A stretch of 40,586 nt of DNA, from positions 1-40,586 of the forward strand of contig JAOIPS010000011.1 in assembly GCA_028141225.1 (NCBI GenBank), read 5' to 3'. This document shows, in pieces, positions 32,111 to 40,135 of this stretch. Below the pieces are notes generated by a model. The model did no database searches, was not told the DNA's origin, and worked only from the letters and a program-made list of their open reading frames with translations. The stretch is from Prochlorococcus sp. AH-736-L23 (GTDB lineage Bacteria; Cyanobacteriota; Cyanobacteriia; PCC-6307; Cyanobiaceae). The translations under genes and the position numbers were made by a program. How positions within the stretch are numbered: position 1 is the first letter of the stretch; every line of letters begins with the position of its first letter.

Positions 32111-32195
32111 GATATAGCTACAAAACCTAGTGATGCAATATGGCTCTTAAGCGCTTTGGGAGCACTAGTTCCCAAGTTTGCATCGTCTAGCCCCT
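32111..32195 (+). repeat. tRNA-Pro 3' fragment, scar 5, with matched upstream flank
   Basis: GCGCTTTGGGAGCACTAGTT (32151-32170) is still close to the tRNA; the T arm (CCAAGTTTGCATCGTCTAGC) is heavily changed. The preceding 40 bp (GATATAGCTACAAAACCTAG...) match those before scar 1, so scars 1 and 5 may be the outer ends of one element. Confidence 0.8.
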
Positions 32196-32305
32196 ACTCT
32201 TTGACCAAAAGCTAATGCTAAAGAGACTCCAAATATTAATGAAAGAATAAAATATAACCCAACTAAGAGTTTTTAAAACTTGAAACAATTAACAAATCTA
32301 AGAGT

Positions 32306-32357
32306 CCTGTTTATGCCTAAACAGGTATCTGCCCAGCCTATGGTAATACCAATTACC
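32306..32357. other. Two adjacent perfect hairpins
   Basis: CCTGTTTA-TGCC-TAAACAGG (32306-32325) and GGTAAT-ACCA-ATTACC (32342-32357). Neither is followed by a T-run. They could be part of a small RNA or a structured leader for the short ORF at 32404. Confidence 0.4.
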
Positions 32358-32403
32358 GCATAATGGCTTAAGTCACAATACTAAACTATTTATGCAAGTG
32401 TCG

Positions 32404-32502
32404 ATGAAGGTAAAATATCTAGTCTTTCCTTGTGTATTTTTAACATTCCTGATTCGGCTTATCGGAGTGATATTAATCCTCAACTTCAGTGTAATTGAAT
32501 AA
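32404..32502 (+). CDS. Possible tiny membrane peptide (32 residues)
   Basis: ATG-to-TAA ORF: MKVKYLVFPCVFLTFLIRLI then GVILILNFSVIE. One hydrophobic helix with a basic start, preceded by structured DNA. No conserved match known. Confidence 0.3.
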   Translation: MKVKYLVFPCVFLTFLIRLIGVILILNFSVIE

Positions 32503-32685
32503 AAAAAATACTTCTTTCAGGCCTTTATTTCATTTGTCAATATAATTAATAGATTCCAAAATTGGCAAAGGCACATCAACATAAAATGTTTAAATTAATG
32601 ACTTTATATATTTTTTAATGGTTTACAATTTTCAACAATTTTATAGATCCATTTCTAAAAATTTTCGAATAGATTTATCTAAATT

Positions 32686-33582
32686 TTAGTTGCCAATATT
32701 ATAACTATAAATTTTATTTTTATTAAGTATTAAAATAAGATCATCATTAAAATCTCCAATTCCATTTAAAAGATGTGTAATGTTTTTATGTTCAAAACAA
32801 GCAATCCTTGGTTTATTGGCGTACATACCTCCATTTCCATAAACAAAGTAAATATTGGAATTATTCTTCAACAATTTTTCAAAAATTTGTTTTTTCAAAA
32901 GTTTCTTATTACTGCCTCCGAAAGAAGATAACTTATCAATCAAAACATGATGGCGCAAAAAAATAACGTCTCCATTTAACACATTAAACTTTTCAATATT
33001 ATCCTCGAAATCAAACAAAGTTTTTGGTAAATTACTATCATCAACAACTATATTAAAGCCCGATTTTTTAAGAATAAATGGGAAATTAATTGGCTGTTTC
33101 TTGGATATATATAGTTTAAATAAATCACCGTAAGGGAAATCTACATCATGATTACCCGGAGCAATGTAGATATCAAAATACTCTTCATATTTTTCATATA
33201 AATATTCCCATTTAGCTAATGATGGGATATTAAAAACATCACCTGTTAAGAATAAAGTGTCTATCTTATTTTTATTTTCTAATAAAAATCTATCAACTTT
33301 TGGGTTTAAATTTTTTCTATTAATCTTTGATTGCCCTCTCCCATAAGCATGGCCTATAACTACTGATGATTGATCTGGTACATATGATATTTTCTGGGGT
33401 AAACAAGTTGAGAAATCATATTCTTTAAATTTACTTTGACTTACAAATGATTTTCTTAAAGTAGAATTTAAAAAATAATAATAATTTCTTAATCTAACTT
33501 TACCTACTAATAGAAAAGTAATAAGGAATAGAATTATTGATGATGTAAATCCCAATAAAAAGAAAGCAAATTTACTTTTCAT
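32686..33582 (-). CDS. Membrane-anchored metallophosphoesterase-like protein, diverged
   Basis: A 298-residue protein with an N-terminal anchor (about 5-27). Then comes a calcineurin-like phosphoesterase domain with TGDVF (about 116), APGNHDVDFP (about 141-150) and LRHH (about 208). The usual first D-x-H reads IGHAYG, and the last GHxH reads YGNGGMY, so two metal-ligand blocks are altered. It may be inactive, or use a variant site. It is the last gene of the DUF4956-CotH-VTC cluster, separated from the preceding gene by 324 bp. It could act outside the cell membrane on phosphoesters. Confidence 0.72.
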   Translation of the reverse strand: MKSKFAFFLLGFTSSIILFLITFLLVGKVRLRNYYYFLNSTLRKSFVSQSKFKEYDFSTCLPQKISYVPDQSSVVIGHAYGRGQSKINRKNLNPKVDRFLLENKNKIDTLFLTGDVFNIPSLAKWEYLYEKYEEYFDIYIAPGNHDVDFPYGDLFKLYISKKQPINFPFILKKSGFNIVVDDSNLPKTLFDFEDNIEKFNVLNGDVIFLRHHVLIDKLSSFGGSNKKLLKKQIFEKLLKNNSNIYFVYGNGGMYANKPRIACFEHKNITHLLNGIGDFNDDLILILNKNKIYSYNIGN

Positions 33583-33906
33583 AAATTTACGAAAAAATAA
33601 TTAGAGCTAAGAGTATTTTAATGCCATAAGTCTTGCTTTTAATGGGAACAATAAACAAGATTTTTTTAATATAACATGCCTTAAGGTTATTAATTAAATG
33701 ATCTTATAATATAAAAACTTGATTTTTTTAAAAATATTATAATCAAAATTTCATATTTTTTATCTAATTAAATTTATGGTTTAATTTAAGTATATTTTTG
33801 CAAAAAGTGTGTTTCATAAATCATTATAAATGATAGTAATTTATTAAAAATTAATGCTAATGAAGATAAGTATTTTTTCTGATTAAAGAAGAAACTTTAT
33901 TTAATA
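33583..33906. other. Intergenic, no gene seen
   Basis: Very A+T-rich stretch between two minus-strand genes. No ORF, tRNA or convincing hairpin seen; it probably carries the promoter of the metallophosphoesterase gene. Confidence 0.5.
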
Positions 33907-34713
33907 CTAATTTTTTAAATAATATTTGAACATTTTTAAAGCATGCAGAAATAGACCCATAGCCATTAAAAATTCGAAGATTTCTTGAAGAATTGGGATA
34001 CTTTGGACAAAAATTGATGGAGAAGAAAGTCTTAATTCTAATATTGAATAAGCTAAAGCTGTAGTTAAGAAATAAAGACTAAAAAATTTTTTTGGAATAG
34101 CTTCTATAAACGAAAAATACCTCCAACCGAACCATCCCAAAAATAAGTTTAGGAATATAAATGATCTGTGTAAATATGGATTAAAAAACTTTAAAGTATG
34201 AAAACTTATTTCATTCTGAATACTATTTGATCTTATTTCTTGAAAAACACCTTCATTAAATGGAATTAGGTAGCCAACCTCTGCCAAAGAAAAAGATAAA
34301 AGCGAAAGAAAAAAAATAATCCAGAATATATTCTGCAAACTAATTAATTTATATTTATTTTTAAAAATATTAATTAAAGATAATATTGCACCTGACAAAT
34401 AAAATATGAATTGCAAATGTTCAGCTAAATATTCATGTTGCCCCCACAATTTAAAGAGTGTTTGTCCATTCCAAATCTCCCAAGGCAATATCCCAGATAA
34501 ATAAACAAAGAAAAGATAATATAGAGGGAATAAACTTACTTCACTAGAAATTGTGCCAAAAGGTGTTTGAAAAATATTTTTTTTATTGTATGAAATTAAA
34601 CTTCCTAGCTTAGAGAAAAAGAACATCATTCTTACTTTTAATTTAATCAATCTTAGCTGAATGAAAGAATATTTTCCATAGAAAGAATAAATTGGAATTA
34701 ATTCATACTTCAA
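33907..34713 (-). CDS. Polytopic membrane protein of unknown function
   Basis: A 268-residue protein with six or seven membrane segments (for example FPLYYLFFVYLSGILPWEIW at about 62-81, QFIFYLSGAILSLINIF at about 101-117, FLNLFLGWFGWRYF at about 192-205). Histidines occur near membrane edges (GQHEYLAEHLQF, HTLKFFNPYLHRS), a pattern compatible with metal or haem binding but not diagnostic. The family is not recognised. It lies 65 bp after the VTC-domain gene and is probably cotranscribed. Confidence 0.65.
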   Translation of the reverse strand: MKYELIPIYSFYGKYSFIQLRLIKLKVRMMFFFSKLGSLISYNKKNIFQTPFGTISSEVSLFPLYYLFFVYLSGILPWEIWNGQTLFKLWGQHEYLAEHLQFIFYLSGAILSLINIFKNKYKLISLQNIFWIIFFLSLLSFSLAEVGYLIPFNEGVFQEIRSNSIQNEISFHTLKFFNPYLHRSFIFLNLFLGWFGWRYFSFIEAIPKKFFSLYFLTTALAYSILELRLSSPSIFVQSIPILQEIFEFLMAMGLFLHALKMFKYYLKN

Positions 34714-34778
34714 AATTATATCTTTAAAATTATCTATTAAATTATTATATTTTTTTTACACAAAATAATTAAATATCA

Positions 34779-35498
34779 TTATTTAATAAGGCCTAAAGAT
34801 TTAACCGCTAAAAGATATTTTGAGGTTGAAGATAATCTTGCTGGTAATTGTTTTGCAAAGATGCATGCCTGATCTTCATCACTGATGGCATATTTTAATT
34901 CCAAAATATTTTTATTTAAATAAATTAAGTTATTATCATTTAAGGAATTATCAATATTATTTTTATCAAAAATTTTAAAATTTATATTACTGTCTAGAGT
35001 AATTCTAAATCTATTACATGTAGATAAAAAGTATTTTCTTTTATATGAAACTTTTAATATAGGACAAAGTAATTTGAAGAAATTATATTTTGAGGATTCT
35101 ATAAATTTGAGTTCCTTTAAAAAAGCAAGTGAAAATTTACTTTCATAAATATCTTCACTCCTTAAATCAAAAATATCTTTTTTGCCAACGTTTCCATATT
35201 TTGATTTTATTTCGAGTTTAGGTGAAGTTAACTTATTTGAATTTCCGTAATATCTGACTCTTATTTTAGATCTATTAAATATTCCATCTATGTTTTCATA
35301 GGCGAGAGAAAAATTACTATTGTCATAGTAGACAGAATTTACTTTTCTTTCTTGATATTTCTCATACAAATCACAAGGGATATATTGTATTAAATCTTCT
35401 AAGGAATTAATAGAAAATTTATCTAAAAGAAATTTTCTTTCATATCTGAATACATCATTATTTTGGTTATTCATCAGAATACAATTCTTGATATGCAC
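34779..35498 (-). CDS. VTC-domain (polyphosphate polymerase-like) protein
   Basis: VTC domains form a tunnel of basic residues that binds triphosphate or makes polyphosphate in yeast; bacterial homologues are mostly uncharacterised. The 239-residue protein has the family blocks in order: FRYERKFLLDKFS (about 12-24), VNSVYYDNSNFSLAYENIDG, RSKIRVRYYG, PKLEIKSKYG, LELKYAISDEDQ, and SKYLLAVKSLGL at the end. The basic and acidic tunnel residues are kept. It overlaps the CotH gene by 32 bp and belongs to a DUF4956-CotH-VTC set that recurs in bacteria. Substrate not shown by the sequence. Confidence 0.87.
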   Translation of the reverse strand: MHIKNCILMNNQNNDVFRYERKFLLDKFSINSLEDLIQYIPCDLYEKYQERKVNSVYYDNSNFSLAYENIDGIFNRSKIRVRYYGNSNKLTSPKLEIKSKYGNVGKKDIFDLRSEDIYESKFSLAFLKELKFIESSKYNFFKLLCPILKVSYKRKYFLSTCNRFRITLDSNINFKIFDKNNIDNSLNDNNLIYLNKNILELKYAISDEDQACIFAKQLPARLSSTSKYLLAVKSLGLIK

Positions 35499-38169
35499 TA
35501 TTTGTATTTGGAATTAAAGGATATCCCAGGGATAAAATAGATGAGCCAGACTCAAGTACATAATTTGAATTGCAATTTCTATCTGAATCCTCTAATTTTA
35601 TAAATCCAGGACCGTATTCTTGTTTTTTCTCATAAGCTGCAAGGCAAATATTTACATCAGAAGCTTTTAGATTTTTTAAATATATTTTTGAGAGATCCTT
35701 ACTTGCAATCCCAATAAAAGCATTATCGATAATAATATTTTTTGCAAAAACATTACTTGATTCACCTATACTTACGGCTTTATCTCCAGAATCTTTTATA
35801 TTGAGATTTTTTAATTCAACATTACTACCAGAGATATCTACTGAATCATTTCCAACAATTTTGAAATCAGTATTTTCTATTTTACCATTTGAAAAATCAA
35901 GATCAATTGCGTCGGAAAATATATTTGAAAAATAAGAATTTTTAACTATGAATGGAGATCTTACTAAATTAAGAGCATCTTCAGACTTGAAATTTTTGAA
36001 TTTAGAATTTTTAATTTCAACTTTTGAATTATAAAAACTTACACCTCCTGTAATATTTGATGAATACGTTGAATTAGAATTCAAGCCATCGAAAGTTGAA
36101 TAATTTATATATGAATCAGATAATGAATTAATTATGGAAATACCTTTACCTCCTTCAAAACTCCTTACATTAATTTGATTTGATTCATCTCCCAACATTA
36201 TAATTGGACCATTTAATAATATGAATCCTTCCTTTTTAATATCTAAAGTTACTCCTCCCTTGATAATGAGTTTATAATCTTTAGGTAAAATAAGTGGCTT
36301 CTCTATTATCAAGTCATTTGAGATAGTTAATTCTTTATTAATCTCATCAAAATCAATGTTTTCAAAACTCAAATAAGTAGGTTTTCTTTTGATTAAGGAG
36401 TCCTGAATTGGAGTATTTTGAGAATTCCTTAATTCCCTTAATTTAAATGATTTTTCTGATTTTAATCCTAAGATATTGTAATTAATAGTAAGATCATATA
36501 GTAAAGAACCATTTTTGCTTATATCTAAAGAATCTTTATAATTTGATGATTTATTGCTTTTTTCTTCTTTTTCATCAATTATGAAAATTACTTTTTTGCT
36601 GCTTACTCTTTTGAAGTTATTTTCTCCTAAAAGAAGATTATTAGTTGATGGAGTAAATTTTACTCCGTTTATAATTACACTATTTATATTTAGGGGCAAT
36701 TTATTTTTATTAAAAACTTCCAAAAACAAATTATCATAATCATCTGAAAAACTAAAATTTGTTATTCCTATAGGTGCTAAGCGAAAAAGTCTATTTTTGA
36801 TATAAATTCTATTTTTAATAATTTGACTTTTATCATAAGTCACGAATGGGAATGATTTATTAACTATTAGTGTTTCTTTTTTTAAATTATTATCAATTTT
36901 TTTAAAGAAATCCTCTAGATATCCTTCTTTTGTAATCCTGTCTAATTGCTTAACATATTCTTTTACAAAAATTGGATCATCAAACAAACTTAATACATTT
37001 TGGTCTATAGATAGCATTCTTTTCTCAATAGAGTAAGGAATTTGTGCATCGTAACCAATTGGAATTAACCTAGAGGTTAATGGATCTAAATAAAATCTCA
37101 TGTCATACCAAGTATTTGCAGTTAAGGATTGCAATAGATCTGTAACTGCAAAGTACTTGGCTGTCATCGATAAATCAAATAATTCAGAAGTTTTTATATT
37201 TTTTCCTAGAAATTTATTAAGCATTTCGGAGCCTAATTTGAATTGAGATGTTATCTCCTTCTTTTTTGCAATTTTATCCAAATTAAAAGTTAAAATATCT
37301 GCATTATTTTCTGTTGTATTTAAAAAATTAGCCTCATTTCTCAGTATTGAGTTGCGATTCCACTCATTTCTTTTATCTTGATCTGAAATCCTTAAAATTG
37401 GACCTTCCCTTAATTTACTATTCTCAATAAATTCTTTACTAAAATGTTCCTCAAGGGCATATATACCAAGATATTTGCCATTAACCGATAAAGGAACAAA
37501 TTTATATCTTAAGAATGGTAATTTTTCAAATTTAAGAAATTCGTGAAAAACGAATTCATTTAAATAATTTCTAGTTCGTGGGTGCTGCAAAGAGAACTCT
37601 CTCATACCTAAGAAAGCAAAGTCTTTTTTAGTCTCAACTCTAAATGACCACTTATCTCCAATTAAATGATCAGTCCAATCACCCTTAAGTCTTAATCTTA
37701 TAGGGTATTTTTTCCCTTTATAAACTAACTCACCACTTACTTTGTCATTTTTTGATCTAACTAGAATTCCCTCATTAATTGCTTCATTTCTAATTTTTGA
37801 TAACCGCTTATAATTTTTGAAATTTATATTAATCTGTAACTTATCGGGACTTTCAACAAATGATTTAATATATCTAAAGCCAATTCCATTGATATTATCG
37901 CCTAATAAAATTATATCCTTTGCCAAAATATCTGCTGTTGCTTCATTTTTTTTATCAACTGTTGCTATGAACTTTGAAATTAAATTTACCCCTAATCTAA
38001 AAGGCCTTAGACCTGTATTAAAAGAATCAATTGGAAAAAAAATAAATACTCCAAATCCTGCTGTTATTAAGATAAAAAATAATTTAATAAATATTTTTTT
38101 ATCTAAATTAAGGAGAATACTTTTAAATAAGTTTTTATAGTCTTTTTGAGGAGTTCTATATATTCTCAT
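35467..38169 (-). CDS. CotH-kinase-like protein with a C-terminal right-handed beta-helix
   Basis: CotH proteins are atypical kinases; spore-coat CotH phosphorylates proteins. The 900-residue protein has one N-terminal membrane anchor (about 28-48), a CotH domain (about 130-450) with IRLRLKGDWTDHL, FSLQHPRTRNYLNEFVFHEF, NGKYLGIYALEEHF and LIPIGYDAQIPYS, then an Ig-like or lamin-type region. The C-terminal third (about 620-860) consists of beta-helix coils (VEIKNSKFKNFKSEDALNLV, GKIENTDFKIVGNDSVDISG). It probably acts outside the membrane on glycans or surface proteins. It sits between DUF4956 and VTC genes, overlapping the latter by 32 bp. Confidence 0.88.
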   Translation of the reverse strand: MRIYRTPQKDYKNLFKSILLNLDKKIFIKLFFILITAGFGVFIFFPIDSFNTGLRPFRLGVNLISKFIATVDKKNEATADILAKDIILLGDNINGIGFRYIKSFVESPDKLQININFKNYKRLSKIRNEAINEGILVRSKNDKVSGELVYKGKKYPIRLRLKGDWTDHLIGDKWSFRVETKKDFAFLGMREFSLQHPRTRNYLNEFVFHEFLKFEKLPFLRYKFVPLSVNGKYLGIYALEEHFSKEFIENSKLREGPILRISDQDKRNEWNRNSILRNEANFLNTTENNADILTFNLDKIAKKKEITSQFKLGSEMLNKFLGKNIKTSELFDLSMTAKYFAVTDLLQSLTANTWYDMRFYLDPLTSRLIPIGYDAQIPYSIEKRMLSIDQNVLSLFDDPIFVKEYVKQLDRITKEGYLEDFFKKIDNNLKKETLIVNKSFPFVTYDKSQIIKNRIYIKNRLFRLAPIGITNFSFSDDYDNLFLEVFNKNKLPLNINSVIINGVKFTPSTNNLLLGENNFKRVSSKKVIFIIDEKEEKSNKSSNYKDSLDISKNGSLLYDLTINYNILGLKSEKSFKLRELRNSQNTPIQDSLIKRKPTYLSFENIDFDEINKELTISNDLIIEKPLILPKDYKLIIKGGVTLDIKKEGFILLNGPIIMLGDESNQINVRSFEGGKGISIINSLSDSYINYSTFDGLNSNSTYSSNITGGVSFYNSKVEIKNSKFKNFKSEDALNLVRSPFIVKNSYFSNIFSDAIDLDFSNGKIENTDFKIVGNDSVDISGSNVELKNLNIKDSGDKAVSIGESSNVFAKNIIIDNAFIGIASKDLSKIYLKNLKASDVNICLAAYEKKQEYGPGFIKLEDSDRNCNSNYVLESGSSILSLGYPLIPNTNSAYQELYSDE

Positions 38170-38182
38170 ATATCAATTTTAA

Positions 38183-38872
38183 TTAAAAGACGTTTCTATC
38201 GATAATATTTATTGAAGCTTCTGGGAATGCATCGCTAATTTCATTGGTTATAGTATTTATCTTTTCAAAACTTTCTGGGGTAAAAGATAAAGTAATATTT
38301 GTATTCCTAAAATCCTTATTTTTGGAAGTAGAAAAATTATGAAAATTAACAGCAGAACTATTTTTAGATAACAATTCAATAATGCTATTTATATCTTTAC
38401 TATTGATATTACTAATAGAAATAGAGATATTATTCTGAGATACTTTTCTTAAGCTAAGTCTTTGATTTAAATAAATGCATATAATTGTCAAAATAAAACC
38501 AATAATAGCCACACTATATTGATCTGCACCTGTTGCCAAACCTATTCCAATTGATAAAAAAATGTAAGTTAGTTCTTCAGGCTCTTTTATGGGAGTTCTA
38601 AATCTAACTATCGATAGTGCTCCGACAAGTCCTAAGGATAATGCTAGAGAAGATTTAACAACCGCAATTATAATAGTTGTTCCAATACTAAGAATAGGCA
38701 GAACTTTTGATAATGTTTCTGGATTTGAAAAAGTGTTAGATTTTCTACTATAGACCCTAGATAATATATATGACAAAAGAAAGGATAAGGATACAGATAA
38801 AGCAAAATTACTCAAAGATATCCTAGATACATTAGGATCGTTTACTAAATTATTTAAGAAATCTTTATTCAA
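38183..38872 (-). CDS. DUF4956 membrane protein
   Basis: A 229-residue protein with about four membrane segments (about 22-40, 65-82, 97-112 and 118-136). The family signature is present: VKSSLALSLGLVGALSIVRF, then RTPIKEPEELTYIFLSIGIG LA. The C-terminal 80 residues are soluble with a ferredoxin-like pattern. DUF4956 genes are regularly found next to VTC and CotH genes, as here, at a 13-bp gap. Function unknown; a role in moving or sensing phosphate compounds with VTC is a common guess. It is the first gene of this minus-strand cluster. Confidence 0.88.
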   Translation of the reverse strand: MNKDFLNNLVNDPNVSRISLSNFALSVSLSFLLSYILSRVYSRKSNTFSNPETLSKVLPILSIGTTIIIAVVKSSLALSLGLVGALSIVRFRTPIKEPEELTYIFLSIGIGLATGADQYSVAIIGFILTIICIYLNQRLSLRKVSQNNISISISNINSKDINSIIELLSKNSSAVNFHNFSTSKNKDFRNTNITLSFTPESFEKINTITNEISDAFPEASINIIDRNVF

Positions 38873-38914
38873 TACTGAATTAGAAATTAAGAGCTTATTA
38901 TAATCTTCTTCAAT

Positions 38915-39007
38915 TTAATTCAAGGGGTGTTCTTTATCTTTTTGAAACATTTCGGATAAATCATTAACAGCACTAGGTAAGGCAAGTGAAAGTAGAAAGC
39001 GTTTCAA
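38915..39007 (-). CDS. Short leader-like ORF (30 residues), possible truncated secreted protein
   Basis: From TTG at 39007: LKRFLLSLALPSAVNDLSEM then FQKDKEHPLN. The start looks like a signal peptide ending near PSA. It begins directly after the stop codon of the DUF3764-like gene. It resembles the MKRLLLAP scars elsewhere in the window, so it may be a remnant. Confidence 0.3.
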   Translation of the reverse strand: MKRFLLSLALPSAVNDLSEMFQKDKEHPLN

Positions 39008-39271
39008 TTACGCAACAAGTTCGATCGAATATACCGTATCCTTACAGTTATTTTTTTTATCCCATTCCTTTGCGAAAGGAGATTCCATCTCTGCACCTAA
39101 TTTTTCTAAGTCAGTACAGTTCATTAATAAATGAGATTTGTGTTCGTTGACTTTTACAAACTCATAATCAGTTACAAACTCCTTGCACATTTCTTCAAGA
39201 AATAATCTCGTTACATCATTTTTAAATTCTTCAAATGTACAGCTAAAAGTAGAAATGATGAGAGTGTTCAT
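39008..39271 (-). CDS. DUF3764-like small protein
   Basis: An 87-residue soluble protein starting MNTLIISTFSCTFEEFKNDV, with a middle YEFVKVNEHKSHLLMNCTD and an end KDTVYSIELVA. The strand-helix layout suits a ferredoxin-like dimeric barrel, and DUF3764 proteins of Prochlorococcus have similar starts and lengths. The match is from memory and moderate. The dispersed repeat copy 4 lies 10 bp upstream of its start codon. It shares strand with the DUF3303-like gene before it. Confidence 0.55.
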   Translation of the reverse strand: MNTLIISTFSCTFEEFKNDVTRLFLEEMCKEFVTDYEFVKVNEHKSHLLMNCTDLEKLGAEMESPFAKEWDKKNNCKDTVYSIELVA

Positions 39272-39280
39272 AAAAAGGAG

Positions 39281-39313
39281 CTAGTTGCTACTTATTTTAG
39301 ATGTACTGTCAAT
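39281..39313 (+). repeat. Dispersed repeat, copy 4
   Basis: CTAGTTGCTAC-TTATTTTAGATGTACTGTCA-AT. It lies between the DUF3303-like stop and the DUF3764-like start, in the same orientation as copy 5. Confidence 0.75.
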
Positions 39314-39319
39314 AGAATT

Positions 39320-39592
39320 CTATGAGTAGACTTTGGCAACTATTGGACCAGCTTCTTCATCAGTAAATACAGGTGTGGTTTCCCAATTAAGAAATTCACC
39401 CCATTCAGCGGCATGTTGATATATTGCTTTTGGATCATCAGTCTTTAAAACTATCCAACCCTCTAAAGAACCTGGTGCATGATATCTTCCAATCATCTCA
39501 ACTCCAGGATAATCTCCTCCACCACCAAGAAATTTTTCTGCACCTTTTTGATGATATCCGGCCTTAAATGACCAATGCTGAACATAAAGCAT
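39320..39592 (-). CDS. DUF3303-like small protein
   Basis: A 90-residue soluble protein. MLYVQHWSFKAGYHQKGAEK at the start, then GVEMIGRYHAPGSLEGWIVL and the helix KAIYQHAAEWGEFLNWETTP fit DUF3303, a ferredoxin-like dimeric barrel family common in cyanobacteria. No catalytic residues are assigned. Direct copies of the dispersed repeat lie on both sides (39281 and 39767), making this gene look like a cassette. Less A+T-rich than its neighbours. Confidence 0.75.
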   Translation of the reverse strand: MLYVQHWSFKAGYHQKGAEKFLGGGGDYPGVEMIGRYHAPGSLEGWIVLKTDDPKAIYQHAAEWGEFLNWETTPVFTDEEAGPIVAKVYS

Positions 39593-39690
39593 TTTATTTT
39601 TTAATTTTTATTGGCTTTCTATTACTAGCAGAAAAAGTAATAACTGAAAATAAATAGTTTTAATTACCCATTTATCCTTATCTAATGGAA

Positions 39691-39702
39691 TCACCGCGGT
39701 GA
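39691..39702. promoter_or_regulatory. G+C-rich palindrome upstream of the DUF3303-like gene
   Basis: TCACCGCGGTGA, a perfect 12-bp palindrome in A+T-rich surroundings, about 100 bp upstream of the start codon. A regulator site is possible; no known binder. Confidence 0.3.
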
Positions 39703-39766
39703 CAGTCAAAGGGAAGAAAATGGAGGGAATTTATGAAATTAAAAATCTTTTTACAAAGGGAGAATA

Positions 39767-39798
39767 CTAATTGCAAATATTTTAGATCGACTGTCAAT
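39767..39798 (+). repeat. Dispersed repeat, copy 5
   Basis: CTAATTGCAAA-TATTTTAGATCGACTGTCA-AT. It flanks the upstream side of the DUF3303-like gene. Confidence 0.75.
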
Positions 39799-39882
39799 TA
39801 TTAAAAATACCTCTTGTGTGGTTTTCTAAAAATTGGCAGTTTTGATGAAATTTGCTTTTATGAGTGTAGGGTTATTTTCATT

Positions 39883-40008
39883 ATGCAAATCTCATTTTTT
39901 GCAAAATTAGTTTTGTTTTTAACTCTTTATTGTATTTCTGATTTATCAACAAAAAATTATATTTTGAGAAAAGTAATGAATAGAGCCAATAGAGCTAAAA
40001 AAATTTAA
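39883..40008 (+). CDS. Possible small membrane protein (41 residues)
   Basis: From the ATG at 39883: MQISFFAKLVLFLTLYCISD, then a basic tail ending NRANRAKKI. A longer open frame begins at 39814, but the extra residues are not convincing. One membrane helix. Family unknown; it precedes another tiny membrane ORF by 12 bp. Confidence 0.4.
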   Translation: MQISFFAKLVLFLTLYCISDLSTKNYILRKVMNRANRAKKI

Positions 40009-40020
40009 ACTTTCCAATAA

Positions 40021-40134
40021 ATGGAATTTTTAACTAATTTTTGGAATAATCAACCCACTACAGTTATAGGAATAGGTGTAGCAATATTTGTATTATTGGG
40101 AATTTATATATCTTTACTCCAGAGACATCAATAA
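40021..40134 (+). CDS. Small single-helix membrane protein (37 residues)
   Basis: MEFLTNFWNNQPTTVIGIGV, then AIFVLLGIYISLLQRHQ. One helix with a polar N-terminus and a short basic end, typical of small thylakoid subunits, but no match can be named. The regular helix and clean ends support a real gene. Confidence 0.5.
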   Translation: MEFLTNFWNNQPTTVIGIGVAIFVLLGIYISLLQRHQ

Positions 40135-40135
40135 A

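Noticed and set aside
18665-32195. Recombinase or integrase gene within the tRNA-Pro island
   Set aside because: No ORF shows tyrosine-recombinase motifs; if the array is an integrative element the enzyme must be supplied from elsewhere or be lost.
32204-32285. Degraded small membrane ORF on the minus strand (LVGLYFILSLIFGVSLALAF)
   Set aside because: It reads like a real small-protein end, but an in-frame stop precedes it with no start codon; too short to claim as a gene.
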